Shown here: positions 52,177 through 64,000 of the stretch, in pieces
Numbering within the stretch: the first letter of the stretch is position 1
Layout: each line of letters starts with the position of its first letter
NCBI GenBank assembly: GCA_963726825.1
Contig: CAVSDT010000002.1
Location: 434,001-498,000 of the forward strand
Source: DATLGB01 sp963726825
GTDB lineage: Bacteria; Actinomycetota; Thermoleophilia; Solirubrobacterales; Solirubrobacteraceae
Reading direction: 5' to 3'
Length of the DNA: 64,000 bases
Notes under the pieces: model-generated
What the model was told of the DNA's origin: nothing
Database searches by the model: none
Seen by the model: the letters and a program-made list of their open reading frames with translations, nothing else
Translations under genes and position numbers: made by a program

Positions 52177-52809
52177 ATGCCCCGGACCGAGCGCCTGACC
52201 TTCGCCTACCGACTCGCCATGGCGGCCAGCACCCCGGGGGTGAGGTGGTGGGGTCGCCTCCAAGTCGAGGGACTCGAGCACCTGCCCCTCGAGGGCCCCG
52301 TGCTGCTGGCCGGCAACCACGACTCCTACTGGGACCCGGTGGCGATCGGCCTCGCGGGCATGCCGCGCCGGCAGATCCGCGCGCTGGCGAAGGCCGAGCT
52401 GTGGAAGACGCCCGGCCTCGGGCCGATCCTGAACGGGATGGGGCAGATCCCGATCCGGCGCGGGTCCGCCGACAGCGGCGCCATGGACCGCGCGATCGAG
52501 GCACTGCGCGGCGGGGCATGCATCGGCGTCTTCCCCGAGGGGACGCGCTCACAGGGCCGCGAGCTGCGTGCCCGCAGCGGCTTCGCCCGGCTGGCCGAGG
52601 CGGTCCCGGAGGCCCAGATCCGTGCCTGCACGGTGGTGGGCACGACGGACATCCCGCACTTCCCGCGCGATCGGCCGCAGGTGAAGGTGCGCTTCTTCGT
52701 CCCGCGCGCGGACCCGGCGGACACGGCGGCGCTGCCCGCCGCGGTGCTCGCGGAGCTGCGGGCGGAGGCACCGCGCATCAAGGCTGGGAGACGTCGCCCC
52801 GCAGCGTGA
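52177..52809 (+). CDS. 1-acyl-sn-glycerol-3-phosphate acyltransferase (PlsC family)
   Basis: The 210-aa membrane-associated enzyme has the acyltransferase motif AGNHDSYWDPVAIGLAG (HX4D), the block III FPEGTRSQGRELRARSG and an intermediate GQIPIRRGSADSGAM. PlsC family enzymes acylate lysophosphatidic acid to phosphatidic acid; the short length and context do not exclude a different lyso acceptor. It lies 20 bp from the divergent LLM gene and 44 bp before the Clp -10 box. Confidence 0.88.
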   Translation: MPRTERLTFAYRLAMAASTPGVRWWGRLQVEGLEHLPLEGPVLLAGNHDSYWDPVAIGLAGMPRRQIRALAKAELWKTPGLGPILNGMGQIPIRRGSADSGAMDRAIEALRGGACIGVFPEGTRSQGRELRARSGFARLAEAVPEAQIRACTVVGTTDIPHFPRDRPQVKVRFFVPRADPADTAALPAAVLAELRAEAPRIKAGRRRPAA

Positions 52810-52853
52810 TGGTTGCCACAGCAATCAGTCGTCTTGATCTGCGTCGTTTGGAC

Positions 52854-52859
52854 TAAGAT
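52854..52859 (+). promoter_or_regulatory. -10 box for the Clp ATPase
   Basis: TAAGAT lies 10 nt before TTG 52870. It overlaps the ATG at 52858, so that ATG is unlikely to be the start. A TTGATC further upstream is a possible -35 but the 14-bp spacing is short. Confidence 0.45.
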
Positions 52860-52869
52860 GTTCTCTACC

Positions 52870-55094
<2,225 letters not shown>

Positions 55095-55098
<4 letters not shown>

Positions 55099-55529
55099 CC
55101 CCGGCCGAGCTGCTCCTCCAGGCCCGACTCGGCCTTGGCCCCGGCCCGCTTCAGTCCGATGGACAGGAGCGGGCCGGCCAGCTTGGCCGCGCCCTCGCCC
55201 TCGAGCATCGCGTGGTAGGTCACCGTCGAGCCCGTTCCGGTGGACTCGACCGTGATGGTGTCGGTCGACTTGACCGAGCCCGTGTCGGCGACGAGCACGA
55301 TCTTGCGCGGGGCGTCGTACTCGACGACCTCGTACTCGAGGTCCATCCCGCCGCCGATGGACCCGAACACGAGGTGGAAGCGCGACCCGACCGCGACGTC
55401 GCCGGGCGTCAGCCGCTCGGCGGTCTCGCAGCTCGGATCCCACTCCGACGTGTGCTCGAAGGCCGCCATGTAGGCGAAGGCGTCCTGCTGGGACTTGGGG
55501 GACTCGACGGTGCCGGTGTATTCAGCCAT
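55095..55529 (-). CDS. SRPBCC (START-like) family protein
   Basis: The 144-aa polyketide-cyclase/START-type fold starts MAEYTGTVESPKSQQDAFAY. It has a WDPSCETAERLTPGDVAVGS core, then EYEVVEYDAPRKIVLVA and VESTGTGSTVTYHAMLEGEG. Such proteins bind hydrophobic ligands in a helix-grip cavity and are found in many pathways. ATG 55529 is used; the region upstream of it codes nothing conserved. The stop overlaps the convergent Clp gene stop by 4 nt. Ligand unknown. Confidence 0.82.
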
Positions 55530-55569
55530 GCCGAGGGACTTCCGCCCCCGGCACGGCTTCACACCGAAG

Positions 55570-55999
55570 TCAGCGCCTCGCCGCTCGCAGCGTCGCGGTG
55601 CGCGTCGTCGTCCGGGTCCTGAGCTTCCCCGCGCGGTTGGTCACCGAGACCCTCACGCGGAGCTTGCCGCGGCGCGCCAGCGTGCGGCGTGCGGCCCTGG
55701 ACAGGGTCACCGACACCGTCGTCGATCGGCCCGCCGCCAGCGAGTAGGTCCGGCGACCGATCCGCTTCGCGCCCCTGCGCAGCGTCACCGTCCCGCGGCA
55801 GCGCAGCTTCGCCTGGCTCTGCGGGCAGCCGATCCGCACCCTGGCCTTGCCCGTGCGCGACGCCCGGAACCGGCCCAGCTTGAGCTTGACCTTCGGCGAG
55901 CGCGTGCGCGCCGGCGTGGTCGGCTTCGGCGGCGTGCCCGGCGTGGTGCCGCCGCCCGGCGGCGTCCCGGGATCCGGGGTCGGGGGGTGGGGGTGGGGG
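55570..55999 (-). pseudogene. C-terminal module of the M14 peptidase, split off by a frameshift
   Basis: In a different frame from the peptidase, this stretch codes the continuation PHPPTPDPGTPPGGG, then TRSPKVKLKLGRFRASRTGK, the Cys-containing CPQSQAKLRCRG and SLAAGRSTTVSVTLSRAARR. That is the C-terminal secreted module typical of this lineage. A single added base in the G6 run at 55982-55987 would join the two frames. The Arg-rich tail in the peptidase frame (after 55980) is thus probably artefactual or the result of a real indel. Confidence 0.7.
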
Positions 56000-58900
56000 T
56001 CGGGGCCGGGGTCGGGGCCGACAACACCCCGAGGTGCGTCAGCGCCGCGGTCATCGTGGCGTTGCGCTGGCCGGCCTCGCGCACGCCCTCGAGGCCGTAG
56101 GCGAGGTAGACCGAGTTCGCGGTCGCCACGCCGGGGGCCACGGCCAGGCCGAGGTCGGCGCTCTGGCGCCACTGCACCTGCGTGTCCTCGACGGACCCCT
56201 CGGGCGCCGGGCCGGCCTGGAAGCCACCCAGGTCGGTCTCGAAGCCGGTCGCGGCCACCTCGGTCCCATCGGCGGTCACGCGCGCGTCGTCGACGAAGAC
56301 CCCGAGGCCGCTCGAGGCCGGGTCCTGCAGGTAGGTGATCGAGACCTCCACCTGCTTGCCGGCGTAGGCGGACAGGTCGATCGACCAGTCCTGATAGCCA
56401 CCGGAGGAGCCGGTGGCCGCGTTCCACTCGCCCGTGGTGCCGGTGCCCTCGCACTCGGTCGCCGAGATGCGCGTCTGGTAGTGGTTGACGAACGGCGAGT
56501 CCGCGTTCCAGTTGACCTCCGAGCACGAGGACCCGGTGTCGGTCGAGGTGTGGCCGTTGGCGTCGGGGAGCGTCGTCCAGTCGTCCGCACCGACGGTGTG
56601 GGCCTCGACGAACACGTAGTCGTAGTCGGGCTCGGTGTCGTGGGACAGCTTGAACTCCAGCGTGCCCGCGGCCTTGCCGGTCAGGTCGACCGTCCGCTGC
56701 AGACGCCGCCAGCCCTGCGCGTCGTCCTGGGCGACCGCGTAGCCCGAGCCGGTGGCCGGGGCGAACGCGTTGGGGCCGTCGAACGTCGAGAACGGCTTGG
56801 ACGCGAAGCGGGCGAACTGGTCGCCGCGCAGGATCGACGACGTCGTCACCGAGGTCGACAGCGCGACCTGGTTGTCGGCCGAGGTCCCGCCGTTGAGCTG
56901 GAACGAACCGCCACCGAACTCGTCCGCGAGCTTGAGGTCGGCCGCCCCGACGTCCGCCTTGGCCTCCGCCTCCTCGGCGCCGAGGCCGCCGGCCGCCGGC
57001 TGCTGGATGTAGGCGCCCAGGTCGTACTGGAAGAAGTCGTCGGACACCAGCACGCAGCGGTTGAACGTGCCGGAGTACTCCGTCACCGGGTCCTCGGAGT
57101 CGCAGTACGGCGGCTCGCCCTGCGGGTTGAACGCGTACCCGGGGTTGATCGAGCTGTAGGCCGCGTGCTGTCCGCTGAGCAGGAGCTTGCCGCCCTCGTG
57201 CATGAAGCTGCGCACGGCGATCATCGTGTCGTTGGAGACCTTCGAGACGCCGGTGCCCGGGCCCTGGCCCGGTGCGCGCGGCAGCAGGTCGTTGCCGGTG
57301 TACCAGACGACGGCCTTGTAGTGCGAGAGGACGCCGAGCAGGTCCGGCGCGGCCCCCCGGGCGTCGACGTCGTAGGTGTCGAAGGTGACGCCGGCGGCCG
57401 TCAGCGCCTCGGCGTACTTGTCGCCGAAGGACGGGCCGCCCGGGTCCGGGATGGCGGGGAAGGCGCTGGCGCCCGTGTAGTTCTCCGCCTGGAGCAGCAG
57501 GACGGGCGCGCCCGTGTCCGCTGCGACGTCGTAGGAGAACGCGCCGGAGTGCTTGCCGCCGGCCTCGAAGACGACCTGGACGCGGTCACCCGGCTTCGTG
57601 CCGGTCACCGTGCCGCGGACGTCGTGCATCACGACGCCGCCGGAGCGCTCGCCGCTCGCGACCTCGGACGTCGGCGCGGACTGCGGCGGGCCGCCGTTGA
57701 TGCGGTACCTGACCGTGACCGGGCCGAGCTTGCGCTTGACGGTCGCGGCCACCGGCTGCGGGTCCCCGTAGGAGACGGGGAAGCGCTGCGGCTGGAAGTC
57801 CGGGACGGTGTTGCCGAGGTGCGACTCCGGCTCGCTCATGTCGTCGGCGGAGTCGGCGACGTCGAGCGCGAAGGGCACGTTCTTGGCGAACGCCGCCTGC
57901 ACGTCGGCCTCCGAGTCCTGGAACTCGAACACGGAGGCGCCGCCGCCGCGGTCCTCGTCGGACTCGTCCATCTCGGGCGTCCAGGTGAACGTCCCGTAGG
58001 CGTTGACGGCGTGGTCGATCGTGTCGCCGTTGGTGGTGTAGAGCTCGGCGGAGACGTCCGGGTCGTAGGGGTCGGGTGCCTCGTCGCCGGGGGAGCCCTT
58101 GATGGCCGGGTCGGCGTCGGTGCCCGACAGCGCGCGGTACACGGCGTCGTCGACCGACGGCGTCTGCACCTGGTAGCCGAACGGGTACAGGAGCAGCTCG
58201 GCGGCCGAGTGCCAGTTGATGACCGAGACGAAGCCGATGTCCTCGTAGAGGCGGTTGATCGCCTTGGTCTCCGGCTCGGATGCGGGTCCGTCGCCGCGGT
58301 AGGTCTCGTCCGCCGTGTCGGGGGAGGAGCCCTCGTCGTCGCGTCCCCAGTTGGTGGGGAAGTTGCGGTTGAGGTCGACGCCGTCGCCGGCCTGCGTGCC
58401 GGGGATGCCGTTGAGCTCGCGCAGGTTCTTGCGCCACAGGCGGTTGCCCGGGGTGAAGGTGAAGTCGTAGCCGTCGGGGTTCAGGACGGGCGCGAACCAC
58501 AGCTCACGGGTGCTCAGCAGGCGCCTGACGCGCGCGTCGCCGCCCTTGAAGTCGCTCGCCGTCTGCTGGGCGAAGCGGCGGATCATCTCGGGCGTGATCC
58601 ACTCGCGGGCGTGCTGGGCGGCCTGGTACATGACGGCCGGGCGCTCGCCGCGGCGGACGTCCTTGGCGTCCTTGGTCATGCGCAGCGCGAGCAGTGGCTT
58701 GTCGTTGCGGGAGCGACCGAACTCGACGGCCTCGATGAAGCCCGGGTTGGCGTCGGCGAGCGCGAGCATCTCCTCGTAGATGGTCTGGCGCGGCTTGCCC
58801 GCGGAGTCCTCGCCCACGTAGGTGTCGTCGAAGTAGGGGCGGTAGACGTCGTAGGAGCCGTCGGGGCGGATGCCGCGCCGGGCGGACCTGCCGGCGGTGT

Positions 58901-59171
58901 TGCCCTGCGCGTCGCGCTTGATGGTCGGCTTCAGGCCGGCCTTGCGCAGCGCGGCGACCTGGTCACGCGTGGCGACGACCTCGGCCCGGCCGCGGCTGAT
59001 GCCCTCGGTGGTGTCGAAGCCCTGCTTGCGCAGCTCGGAGAGCGTGCGCTGGTTGGCGGGGACGTCGTAGGCCTCGAGCCCGCTGGCGGCGCCGGCGACG
59101 GCAGGTGCTGCGCCGGCGGCGGCGAGCAGCAGTGAGCAGACCGGCAGGACGCGCCGGAAGACAGGGTGCAC
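55785..59171 (-). CDS. Secreted M14 zinc carboxypeptidase with accessory beta domains
   Basis: In the frame as read the product is 1128 aa, of which about 1060 are native. It has a signal peptide (HPVFRRVLPVCSLLLAAAGA), a propeptide and a catalytic domain: YQAAQHAREWITPEM (HxxE), NWHSAAELLLYPFGYQ (third zinc His), DLNRNFPTNWGRDD, and VFEFQDSEADVQ with the catalytic Glu. Long beta-rich regions, including immune-inhibitor-A-like MAM segments (EFKLSHDTEPDYDYVFVEAH), follow. GTG 59171 has GGAGGG 9 nt upstream. The tail is shifted at the Pro/Thr linker. Confidence 0.85.
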   Translation of the reverse strand: MHPVFRRVLPVCSLLLAAAGAAPAVAGAASGLEAYDVPANQRTLSELRKQGFDTTEGISRGRAEVVATRDQVAALRKAGLKPTIKRDAQGNTAGRSARRGIRPDGSYDVYRPYFDDTYVGEDSAGKPRQTIYEEMLALADANPGFIEAVEFGRSRNDKPLLALRMTKDAKDVRRGERPAVMYQAAQHAREWITPEMIRRFAQQTASDFKGGDARVRRLLSTRELWFAPVLNPDGYDFTFTPGNRLWRKNLRELNGIPGTQAGDGVDLNRNFPTNWGRDDEGSSPDTADETYRGDGPASEPETKAINRLYEDIGFVSVINWHSAAELLLYPFGYQVQTPSVDDAVYRALSGTDADPAIKGSPGDEAPDPYDPDVSAELYTTNGDTIDHAVNAYGTFTWTPEMDESDEDRGGGASVFEFQDSEADVQAAFAKNVPFALDVADSADDMSEPESHLGNTVPDFQPQRFPVSYGDPQPVAATVKRKLGPVTVRYRINGGPPQSAPTSEVASGERSGGVVMHDVRGTVTGTKPGDRVQVVFEAGGKHSGAFSYDVAADTGAPVLLLQAENYTGASAFPAIPDPGGPSFGDKYAEALTAAGVTFDTYDVDARGAAPDLLGVLSHYKAVVWYTGNDLLPRAPGQGPGTGVSKVSNDTMIAVRSFMHEGGKLLLSGQHAAYSSINPGYAFNPQGEPPYCDSEDPVTEYSGTFNRCVLVSDDFFQYDLGAYIQQPAAGGLGAEEAEAKADVGAADLKLADEFGGGSFQLNGGTSADNQVALSTSVTTSSILRGDQFARFASKPFSTFDGPNAFAPATGSGYAVAQDDAQGWRRLQRTVDLTGKAAGTLEFKLSHDTEPDYDYVFVEAHTVGADDWTTLPDANGHTSTDTGSSCSEVNWNADSPFVNHYQTRISATECEGTGTTGEWNAATGSSGGYQDWSIDLSAYAGKQVEVSITYLQDPASSGLGVFVDDARVTADGTEVAATGFETDLGGFQAGPAPEGSVEDTQVQWRQSADLGLAVAPGVATANSVYLAYGLEGVREAGQRNATMTAALTHLGVLSAPTPAPTPTPTPRPRIPGRRRAAAPRRARRRSRPRRRARARRRSSSSWAGSGRRARARPGCGSAARRARRSCAAAGR

Positions 59172-59282
59172 GGACAGTTCCCTCCTCGGATGTGGGCCGT
59201 CCATCCCCCCGGGCGGACGACCAGATGGGCGGCAAGCTACCTGTCGCGCACCCGGTCCGCCAGTCCTCGTTCCTGCTCAGCT

Positions 59283-59301
59283 ACGGACCGTTGAGGTCCG
59301 T
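59283..59301 (-). terminator. Hairpin after the PEBP gene
   Basis: ACGGACC-GTTGA-GGTCCGT forms a perfect 7-bp stem starting 6 nt past the stop of the minus-strand PEBP gene (59308). No U-tract. Arms match those at 44344 and the ends of the palindrome at 61438-61495. Confidence 0.5.
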
Positions 59302-59307
59302 TTCCTG

Positions 59308-59832
59308 TCAGTGCTGGTAGGTCGGGCGCAGCACCGCTCGCGCGATCACGTTGAACGTGATGTTGAAGCCGACGTAGGTCGGGGTCGCGCTCGCGTCGAG
59401 CTCCAGCGGGGCGCCGAGCGCGTGCACGGCGGTCACGTAGCGGTGGACGTGGTCGCCCTGCGGCGGTGCCGCGCCCATGTAGCCGGGCGCGCCGCCGTCG
59501 TTGCGCGTCTCGAAGGCCGGGGCGGGGACGTCGCCGGTCGCGTTGTGCGCGAGCTCCGTGACGTCGGCGGGCAGGTTGACGACCTGCCAGTGCCAGAAGC
59601 CCGAGTGCGTCGGGGCATCGGGGTCGAAGATCGTGACGACGAACGCCTGCGTCTCCTCCGGGAACCCGGACCAGCGCAGGTGCGGCGAGTGGTTCTTCCC
59701 GCCTGCGTCGGTCGCGACGAAGTCGAGGTCGAGCGGCTGCCCGTCCTGGACGTCGTCGGACTCGAGGGTGAACCCGGGCACCTGGGGGAGGAGGTCATAG
59801 GGGTCGGGGGCGATGGGGCGCTCGATGGACAT
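59308..59832 (-). CDS. YbhB/YbcL (PEBP) family protein
   Basis: The 174-aa PEBP/Raf-kinase-inhibitor-like protein has FTLESDDVQDGQPLDLDFV, HSPHLRWSGFPEETQAFVV, TIFDPDAPTHSGFWHWQVVN and LPADVTEL, the anion-binding pocket elements (DPDAP, HxW and GxxHRY-like HVHRYVTAVHAL). TATGGC lies 6 nt before the ATG at 59832. Bacterial PEBPs bind phosphorylated ligands; the cellular role is unknown. A 7-bp hairpin follows the gene. It is divergent from the PASTA lipoprotein. Confidence 0.9.
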   Translation of the reverse strand: MSIERPIAPDPYDLLPQVPGFTLESDDVQDGQPLDLDFVATDAGGKNHSPHLRWSGFPEETQAFVVTIFDPDAPTHSGFWHWQVVNLPADVTELAHNATGDVPAPAFETRNDGGAPGYMGAAPPQGDHVHRYVTAVHALGAPLELDASATPTYVGFNITFNVIARAVLRPTYQH

Positions 59833-59875
59833 GTCCTCGCCATACCCGGGGTGGCCGCGCCGTAGCATCGATGGC

Positions 59876-60421
59876 ATGCGGACGATCACCGCGATGGCGA
59901 CGGTGGCGTGCGTGCTCCTGGCCTCCTGCGGCGGCACCGAGCCGGCGCCGCGGGCCCTGGCCGCCGTGCGGCTGCAGGTCGACGCGCCCGTCGACACCGC
60001 CGTGACGCAGGAGGCGCAGGTGCGGGTCTCCGGCACCGTCAGCCCGGCCTCGGCGACCGTCCTGGTCGGGGGGGAGGAGGCGACGGTGTCCGACGGGCGC
60101 TTCGCGAAGACCGTGGCGCTGCAGCCGGGGGTCAACGTGGTGGACGTGCAGGCGGGGGCGCCGCGGCGGCCGGCGGCGATGACGGCGGTGCGCGTCACTC
60201 GCGAGGTCCCGATCGCGGTGCCCGACGTCGCCGGCGACGCTCCGGACGACGCGAAGACGCAGCTGACGGACCTGGGCTTCAGCGTGGAGGTCCGGCGCGG
60301 CGGCGGCCTGTTGGACGAGATCGTGCCGGGGACGATCGGCGTCTGCGGGACCGATCCGGAGGCCGGGGAGCTGGTGCGGCCGGGGTCGACGGTCACCGTC
60401 GAGGTCCGCAAGACCTGCTGA
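59876..60421 (+). CDS. Putative lipoprotein with PASTA-like domain
   Basis: The 181-aa protein has a lipoprotein signal with lipobox LLASC at residues 15-19. A beta-rich middle (LQVDAPVDTAVTQEAQVRVS) precedes a C-terminal PASTA domain: VPDVAGDAPDDAKTQLTDLG, then CGTDPEAGELVRPGSTVTVE. PASTA domains bind muropeptides or uncross-linked peptidoglycan. TAGCAT lies 7 nt upstream of the ATG. It lies 0.5 kb from the Ser/Thr kinase, which lacks PASTA repeats, so the two might cooperate as sensor and kinase. Confidence 0.8.
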   Translation: MRTITAMATVACVLLASCGGTEPAPRALAAVRLQVDAPVDTAVTQEAQVRVSGTVSPASATVLVGGEEATVSDGRFAKTVALQPGVNVVDVQAGAPRRPAAMTAVRVTREVPIAVPDVAGDAPDDAKTQLTDLGFSVEVRRGGGLLDEIVPGTIGVCGTDPEAGELVRPGSTVTVEVRKTC

Positions 60422-60470
60422 GACCGGGATCCTCGCGACGCGGGAGGTGGCGAGACGGCGTCCGCGTTCG

Positions 60471-60898
60471 CTAGAGGTCGCGCTGGAAGTGGAAGGCGCT
60501 GACGCGCAGGCGCTTGTCGAAGTAGAGGCGGTGGGCGTCCTGGCGCTCGGGCTGGACGCCGGAGTCGAGGTGCAGCTGCGCGCAATCGAGGCGCTTGGCC
60601 TCCTGGAGCAGCCAGTCCATCAGGGCGCCGGCGTGCCCCTTGCGGCGGTGGTCAGGATGCGTCGACAGGTCGTCGACGTAGAGGTGGCGCCCCCACGGCA
60701 GGTTGGTGGCGACGCGGAAGCCGGCCACGGCGGCGGCCTGGTGGGCGTCGCCGTCCAGTGCCGCCACGAGCCGGTAGCCGGTCGGGCGCATTCCCTCGTC
60801 GACGAGCGCGACGAACGCGGCCTCGTCGGTGAGGTGGGTGCGCAGCGCGGCCATCGCCTGGAAGGCGCGGCCGGTGTCGGGTGGGGTGAGTTCGGTGA

Positions 60899-60902
<4 letters not shown>
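60471..60902 (-). CDS. GNAT family N-acetyltransferase
   Basis: The 143-aa protein has the acetyl-CoA-binding motif A region LSTHPDHRRKGHAGALMDWL and the following EAKRLDCAQLHLDSGVQ with late YFDKRLRVSAFHF. Its N-terminus MITELTPPDTGRAFQAMAAL is a normal GNAT beginning. The start overlaps the kinase stop by 4 nt (ATGA), so it is translated with the receptor kinase. The acceptor is unknown; many such proteins acetylate amines of antibiotics, polyamines or protein N-termini. Confidence 0.85.
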
Positions 60903-62458
<1,556 letters not shown>

Positions 62459-62464
62459 ACCCTC

Positions 62465-62474
62465 AGGGTACGGT
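62465..62474. promoter_or_regulatory. Overlapping divergent -10 boxes of the kinase and nudC genes
   Basis: TACGGT (62469-62474, +) lies 6 nt before nudC ATG 62481. TACCCT (complement 62465-62470) lies 6 nt before kinase GTG 62458. The hexamers share two base pairs, so the two polymerases cannot bind at once. Confidence 0.55.
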
Positions 62475-62480
62475 GGAGCC

Positions 62481-63392
62481 ATGGGGCCGATCACCTTCTC
62501 CGGGGCGACGCTCGACCGCGTCGCCGAGCGTCGCGCCCGTCCCGAGTGGGTGCAGGCCGCGCGGCAGGACCCGCGGGCACGGGCGATCATCGTCTCCCGC
62601 CACGGCGTCGGGCTCGAGGGCGAGCCGCCGACACCCGGCGACGACGCGTGGGCCGGCGGACAGGGCGACCAGCTCACACCGACCCAGATCCCGCTCGACG
62701 ACCGCGAGGCGATCCTGCTGGGCCTCGTCGATGGGGACGTCCCCCTGTGGGTCGTCGAGGCCGAGGAGGACGCGCCCGGCCTGACCGACCTGCGTCAGGC
62801 CGCCCCGGTGCTCTCAGACCCCGACGCCGGCCTGTTCGCCTACGCCCAGCAGCTCGTGCACTGGCGCCGCACCCATCGCTTCTGCGGGACCTGCGGCGAG
62901 CCGACCGAGGCACGCGACGCCGGCCACCAGCGCGTCTGCCCCAACGGCCACACGATCCACCCGCGCACGGACCCCGTCGTGATCATGCTCGTCATCGACG
63001 GCGCGGACCGCGTGCTCATGGGCCGCCAGCCGACCTGGCCCGCCGGCCGCTACTCCGCCCTCGCGGGCTTCGTCGATCCGGGTGAGTCGCTCGAGGACGC
63101 CGTCGCGCGCGAGGTCAAGGAGGAGTCGGGGATCGAGGTCGCAGACGTCCGCTACCTCACCTCGCAGCCCTGGCCCTTCCCGGCCAACCTGATGCTCGGG
63201 TTCTTCGCCTCCTACGCCGGCGGCGACGCCGTGGCCGACGAGGACGAGCTCGAGGACGTGCGCTGGTTCACGCGCGCGGAGGTCCTCGCGGCGGGCCGCG
63301 AGGAGGGCGACTTCAAGCTTCCCCCGGAGATGGCGATCGCGCGCCGGCTGATCGACACCTGGCTGGCCGACGGCCCGCCGCAGAACCGCTAG
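62481..63392 (+). CDS. nudC: NAD+ diphosphatase NudC
   Basis: The 303-aa enzyme cleaves NAD(H) to NMN(H) and AMP and can remove NAD caps from RNA. The Nudix box is intact: GFVDPGESLEDAVAREVKEE followed by SGIEV, and the NudC signature SQPWPFPANLMLGF follows. The zinc ribbon reads RFCGTCGEPTEA and HQRVCPNGHTIHPR, so the fourth Cys is replaced, probably by His. ATG 62481 has TACGGT 6 nt upstream. It is divergent from the kinase, whose -10 overlaps. Length is as in E. coli NudC plus a longer N-terminal domain. Confidence 0.92.
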   Translation: MGPITFSGATLDRVAERRARPEWVQAARQDPRARAIIVSRHGVGLEGEPPTPGDDAWAGGQGDQLTPTQIPLDDREAILLGLVDGDVPLWVVEAEEDAPGLTDLRQAAPVLSDPDAGLFAYAQQLVHWRRTHRFCGTCGEPTEARDAGHQRVCPNGHTIHPRTDPVVIMLVIDGADRVLMGRQPTWPAGRYSALAGFVDPGESLEDAVAREVKEESGIEVADVRYLTSQPWPFPANLMLGFFASYAGGDAVADEDELEDVRWFTRAEVLAAGREEGDFKLPPEMAIARRLIDTWLADGPPQNR

Positions 63393-63432
63393 TCGCGACG
63401 GCGCCGGGCGGGCCGTATCGTCCGCGCGGCCC

Positions 63433-64000
63433 ATGTCGGACCTCGTCGTCGCCCGCTACCTCAAGCGCCTCCTGGATCGTCACGCCACGCTGCCCCTGCG
63501 GCCGTGGACGACGTACCCGCCGGACGTCCCGGAGGCCGCCGCCGCGGCGTTCGGGATCAGCCTCGTCACCGTCGACGGGCAGTCCTACGAGGCGGGTGAC
63601 ACGCGGGTCGGCTTCCCGATCCAGTCGATCTCGAAGGCGATGACGTTCGCGCTCGCCCTCGATGCCTTCGGGGTCGACGAGGTCGCCCGCCACGTCGACG
63701 TCGAGCCGACGGGCGTGACGTTCACCTCGATCGAGCTCGACCCCGACTCCGGCCTCCCGCTGAACCCGATGGTCAACGCCGGCGCGATCGCCGTCGCCGG
63801 CCTGATGCCCGACGTCGAGACCGTCATCGCCGGCTACAGCCGCTTCGCCGGCCGGGCACTGGCCGTCGACGAGGACCTGTGGGAGCTCGAGCGGCGCGGC
63901 AACCACCGAAACCGCGCGATCGCGCACCTGCTCAAGGGCTCCGGCGCGCTCGGGGAGGGCGAGCCCGAGCACGCGCTGTCGCTGTACCTCGGGCAGTGCA
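63433..64000 (+). CDS. glsA: Glutaminase (5' part, runs off the window)
   Basis: The visible 189 residues form the N-terminal part of a beta-lactamase-fold glutaminase that hydrolyses L-glutamine to glutamate and ammonia. The catalytic SxxK is in VGFPIQSISKAMTFAL, and the substrate segment is SGLPLNPMVNAGAIAVAGLM, with Asn and Tyr-containing GYSRFAGR after it. The ATG at 63433 has TATCGT about 11 nt upstream. The typical enzyme has about 310 residues, so about 40% of the coding region lies beyond the end. Confidence 0.88.
   Translation, partial: MSDLVVARYLKRLLDRHATLPLRPWTTYPPDVPEAAAAAFGISLVTVDGQSYEAGDTRVGFPIQSISKAMTFALALDAFGVDEVARHVDVEPTGVTFTSIELDPDSGLPLNPMVNAGAIAVAGLMPDVETVIAGYSRFAGRALAVDEDLWELERRGNHRNRAIAHLLKGSGALGEGEPEHALSLYLGQC

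Noticed and set aside
52834..52859. HrcA CIRCE or HspR HAIR element before the Clp gene
   Set aside because: The CTTGATC and GACTAAG half-sites are only loosely complementary and their 11-bp spacing does not match HAIR (7 bp). No CIRCE repeat is seen.
55975..56030. CRISPR array or regular direct repeats
   Set aside because: This is simple-sequence GGGGGT/GGGGTC coding for Pro/Thr/Asp, not spaced repeats. No CRISPR array or cas gene was seen in the window.
63313..63972. 219-aa minus-strand ORF at the right end
   Set aside because: It is the complement of the glutaminase gene, whose catalytic and substrate motifs are clear on the plus strand.

Overview
The window is about 72% GC, densely coded on both strands, and uses many GTG and some TTG starts. 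Several features point to an actinobacterium of the class Thermoleophilia (Solirubrobacterales/Conexibacter-like). These are F420-type enzymes (LLM and PPOX families), secreted proteins with basic, cysteine-containing C-terminal beta modules, a MerR and NrtR-like regulator pair, and many starts preceded at 6-11 nt by a TANNNT box, as expected for leaderless mRNAs. The assignment is inferred from gene content only; no 16S gene is present.

Layout. 1-3.9 kb: minus-strand aa3 cytochrome oxidase operon (ctaC, ctaD, ctaB and two small membrane ORFs). 4-11 kb: crotonase, PAP2 phosphatase, flippase-like membrane protein, thioredoxin reductase, subtilisin-like protease, a membrane-anchored Spx/ArsC-like fusion and an RTX-like secreted protein. 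11-15 kb: Rossmann protein, then a minus-strand operon DUF1015-OsmC-Nudix-MFS, and tRNA-Pro(UGG). 15-22 kb: frameshifted RibD-like reductase, aminotransferase, methyltransferase, LysR, hemolysin III, and the overlapping run MerR / Nudix regulator / aldose epimerase fused in frame to Ohr. 22.3-24.8 kb: an accessory-looking pair (HNH endonuclease, coiled-coil membrane protein) beside tRNA-Arg(UCU). 24.8-34.6 kb: a small secreted Cys-rich protein, DksA-type zinc finger, PPOX protein, ABC-F ATPase and three large secreted proteins.

34.7-37.5 kb: a two-gene module made of an SMC/Rad50-like ATPase with a CPVC hook and a short translationally coupled helical protein, a candidate DNA-surveillance or defence system. 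37.5-39.1 kb: the clearest hidden feature, a UGSC-family selenoprotein gene. Its in-frame TGA is followed 10-11 nt later by a 9-bp SECIS-like hairpin, and it overlaps a 366-aa partner gene. 39-46.5 kb: carotenoid-desaturase-like flavoprotein, exported cyclase, a dihydroxyacetone kinase with DhaL before DhaK, a membrane protein and a tandem DUF4394 secreted protein.

46.5-51.2 kb: a LacI-controlled, tightly overlapping catabolic operon (amidohydrolase, cysteine-dioxygenase-like cupin, sarcosine-oxidase-like flavoprotein, homocysteine S-methyltransferase). Three LacI boxes spaced 13 bp apart lie between the operon and its regulator. 51.2-64 kb: LLM oxidoreductase, PlsC, zinc-finger Clp ATPase, SRPBCC protein, a large M14 carboxypeptidase whose C-terminal module is split off by a shift in a G/C repeat tract, PEBP protein, PASTA lipoprotein, GNAT, a receptor-type Ser/Thr kinase carrying a 58-nt palindromic element in its coding region, NudC, and the 5' part of a glutaminase gene running off the end. 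No gene-free stretch exceeds 300 bases.
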